Source: Oscillospiraceae bacterium
Lineage (GTDB): Bacteria; Bacillota; Clostridia; Oscillospirales; Oscillospiraceae
DNA length: 6,196 bases
Direction: 5' to 3'
Assembly: GCA_017539635.1 (NCBI GenBank)
Contig: JAFYCQ010000066.1
Span: forward strand, 1 to 6,196
Below, piece after piece: positions 6,121 to 6,196 of the stretch. Within the stretch, counting starts at the first letter, position 1. The number at the start of each line of letters is the position of its first letter. The notes beneath the pieces were generated by a model, which was given only the letters and a program-made list of their open reading frames with translations, made no database searches and was not told the DNA's origin. The translations under genes and the position numbers were made by a program.

Positions 6121-6196
6121 ATGCCTAAAATCAAGACTCACAGTGGGGCAAAAAAGCGTTTCAACCTTACCAAGACCGGCAAGGTCAAGCGCGCTC
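6121..6196 (+). CDS. rpmI: Ribosomal protein bL35, N-terminal 25 residues (cut by right edge)
   Basis: The frame starts MPKIKTHSGAKKRFNLTKTG and continues KVKRA to the window edge. This is the characteristic basic N-terminus of large-subunit protein L35, a protein of about 65 residues. It follows infC by 58 bases, in the conserved order infC-rpmI-rplT, so rplT (L20, the expected operon repressor) should lie just beyond the edge. GGAAGGAG (6102-6109), 11 bases before the ATG, is the ribosome binding site; the spacing is slightly long. I see no promoter or terminator in the infC-rpmI gap, consistent with one transcript. Confidence 0.96.
   Translation, partial: MPKIKTHSGAKKRFNLTKTGKVKRA

Overview
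The window looks like chromosomal housekeeping DNA from a low-to-moderate GC Gram-positive bacterium, most likely a member of the Clostridia (an Oscillospirales-like gut or rumen lineage is my guess). Reasons: a T-box leader in front of alaS, a mltG / U32-peptidase gene pair as in the Bacillus yrrL-yrrN/O neighbourhood, an infC-rpmI operon preceded by a long leader with an attenuator, strong AGGAGG-type ribosome binding sites, and a clostridial-looking Cys-rich insertion in AlaS. Base composition is above half G+C by eye, with AT-rich intergenic regions. I see no mobile element, CRISPR array, tRNA or rRNA.

Left part, minus strand (1-3587): mltG (cell-wall lytic transglycosylase) is followed by an overlapping U32-family gene of the TrhP (tRNA hydroxylation) type, and then by alaS, cut by the left edge. 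alaS has its own promoter, whose -35 box contains the stop codon of the U32 gene. About 360 bases of T-box riboswitch leader follow. The antiterminator and the competing terminator can both be drawn base by base.

Middle (3588-3948): on the plus strand lies one tiny gene for a 47-residue protein with 11 cysteines, a membrane segment and a Gly/Cys tail. I cannot assign it a function. A strong GAAA-loop hairpin separates it from the convergent operon to its right.

Right-middle, minus strand (3949-5290): a two-gene operon, a WecG/TagA/CpsF-type glycosyltransferase followed by 5-formyltetrahydrofolate cyclo-ligase, joined by a TGATG stop-start junction. The glycosyltransferase reading frame is broken by an apparent one-base deletion near 5077; both halves match the family, and restoring one base gives a normal 242-residue protein. 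A good extended -10 promoter precedes it.

Right end, plus strand (5349-6196): a consensus sigma-A promoter, a roughly 160-base leader ending in an intrinsic terminator, infC (IF3) apparently starting at a non-canonical AUC codon, and the start of rpmI (L35). This is the classic L20-controlled infC-rpmI-rplT operon layout.

I did not find a clearly new multi-gene system. The points most worth a second look are the AUC start and attenuator of infC, the frameshifted glycosyltransferase, the Cys-rich microprotein, and the tight mltG/U32/alaS packing.
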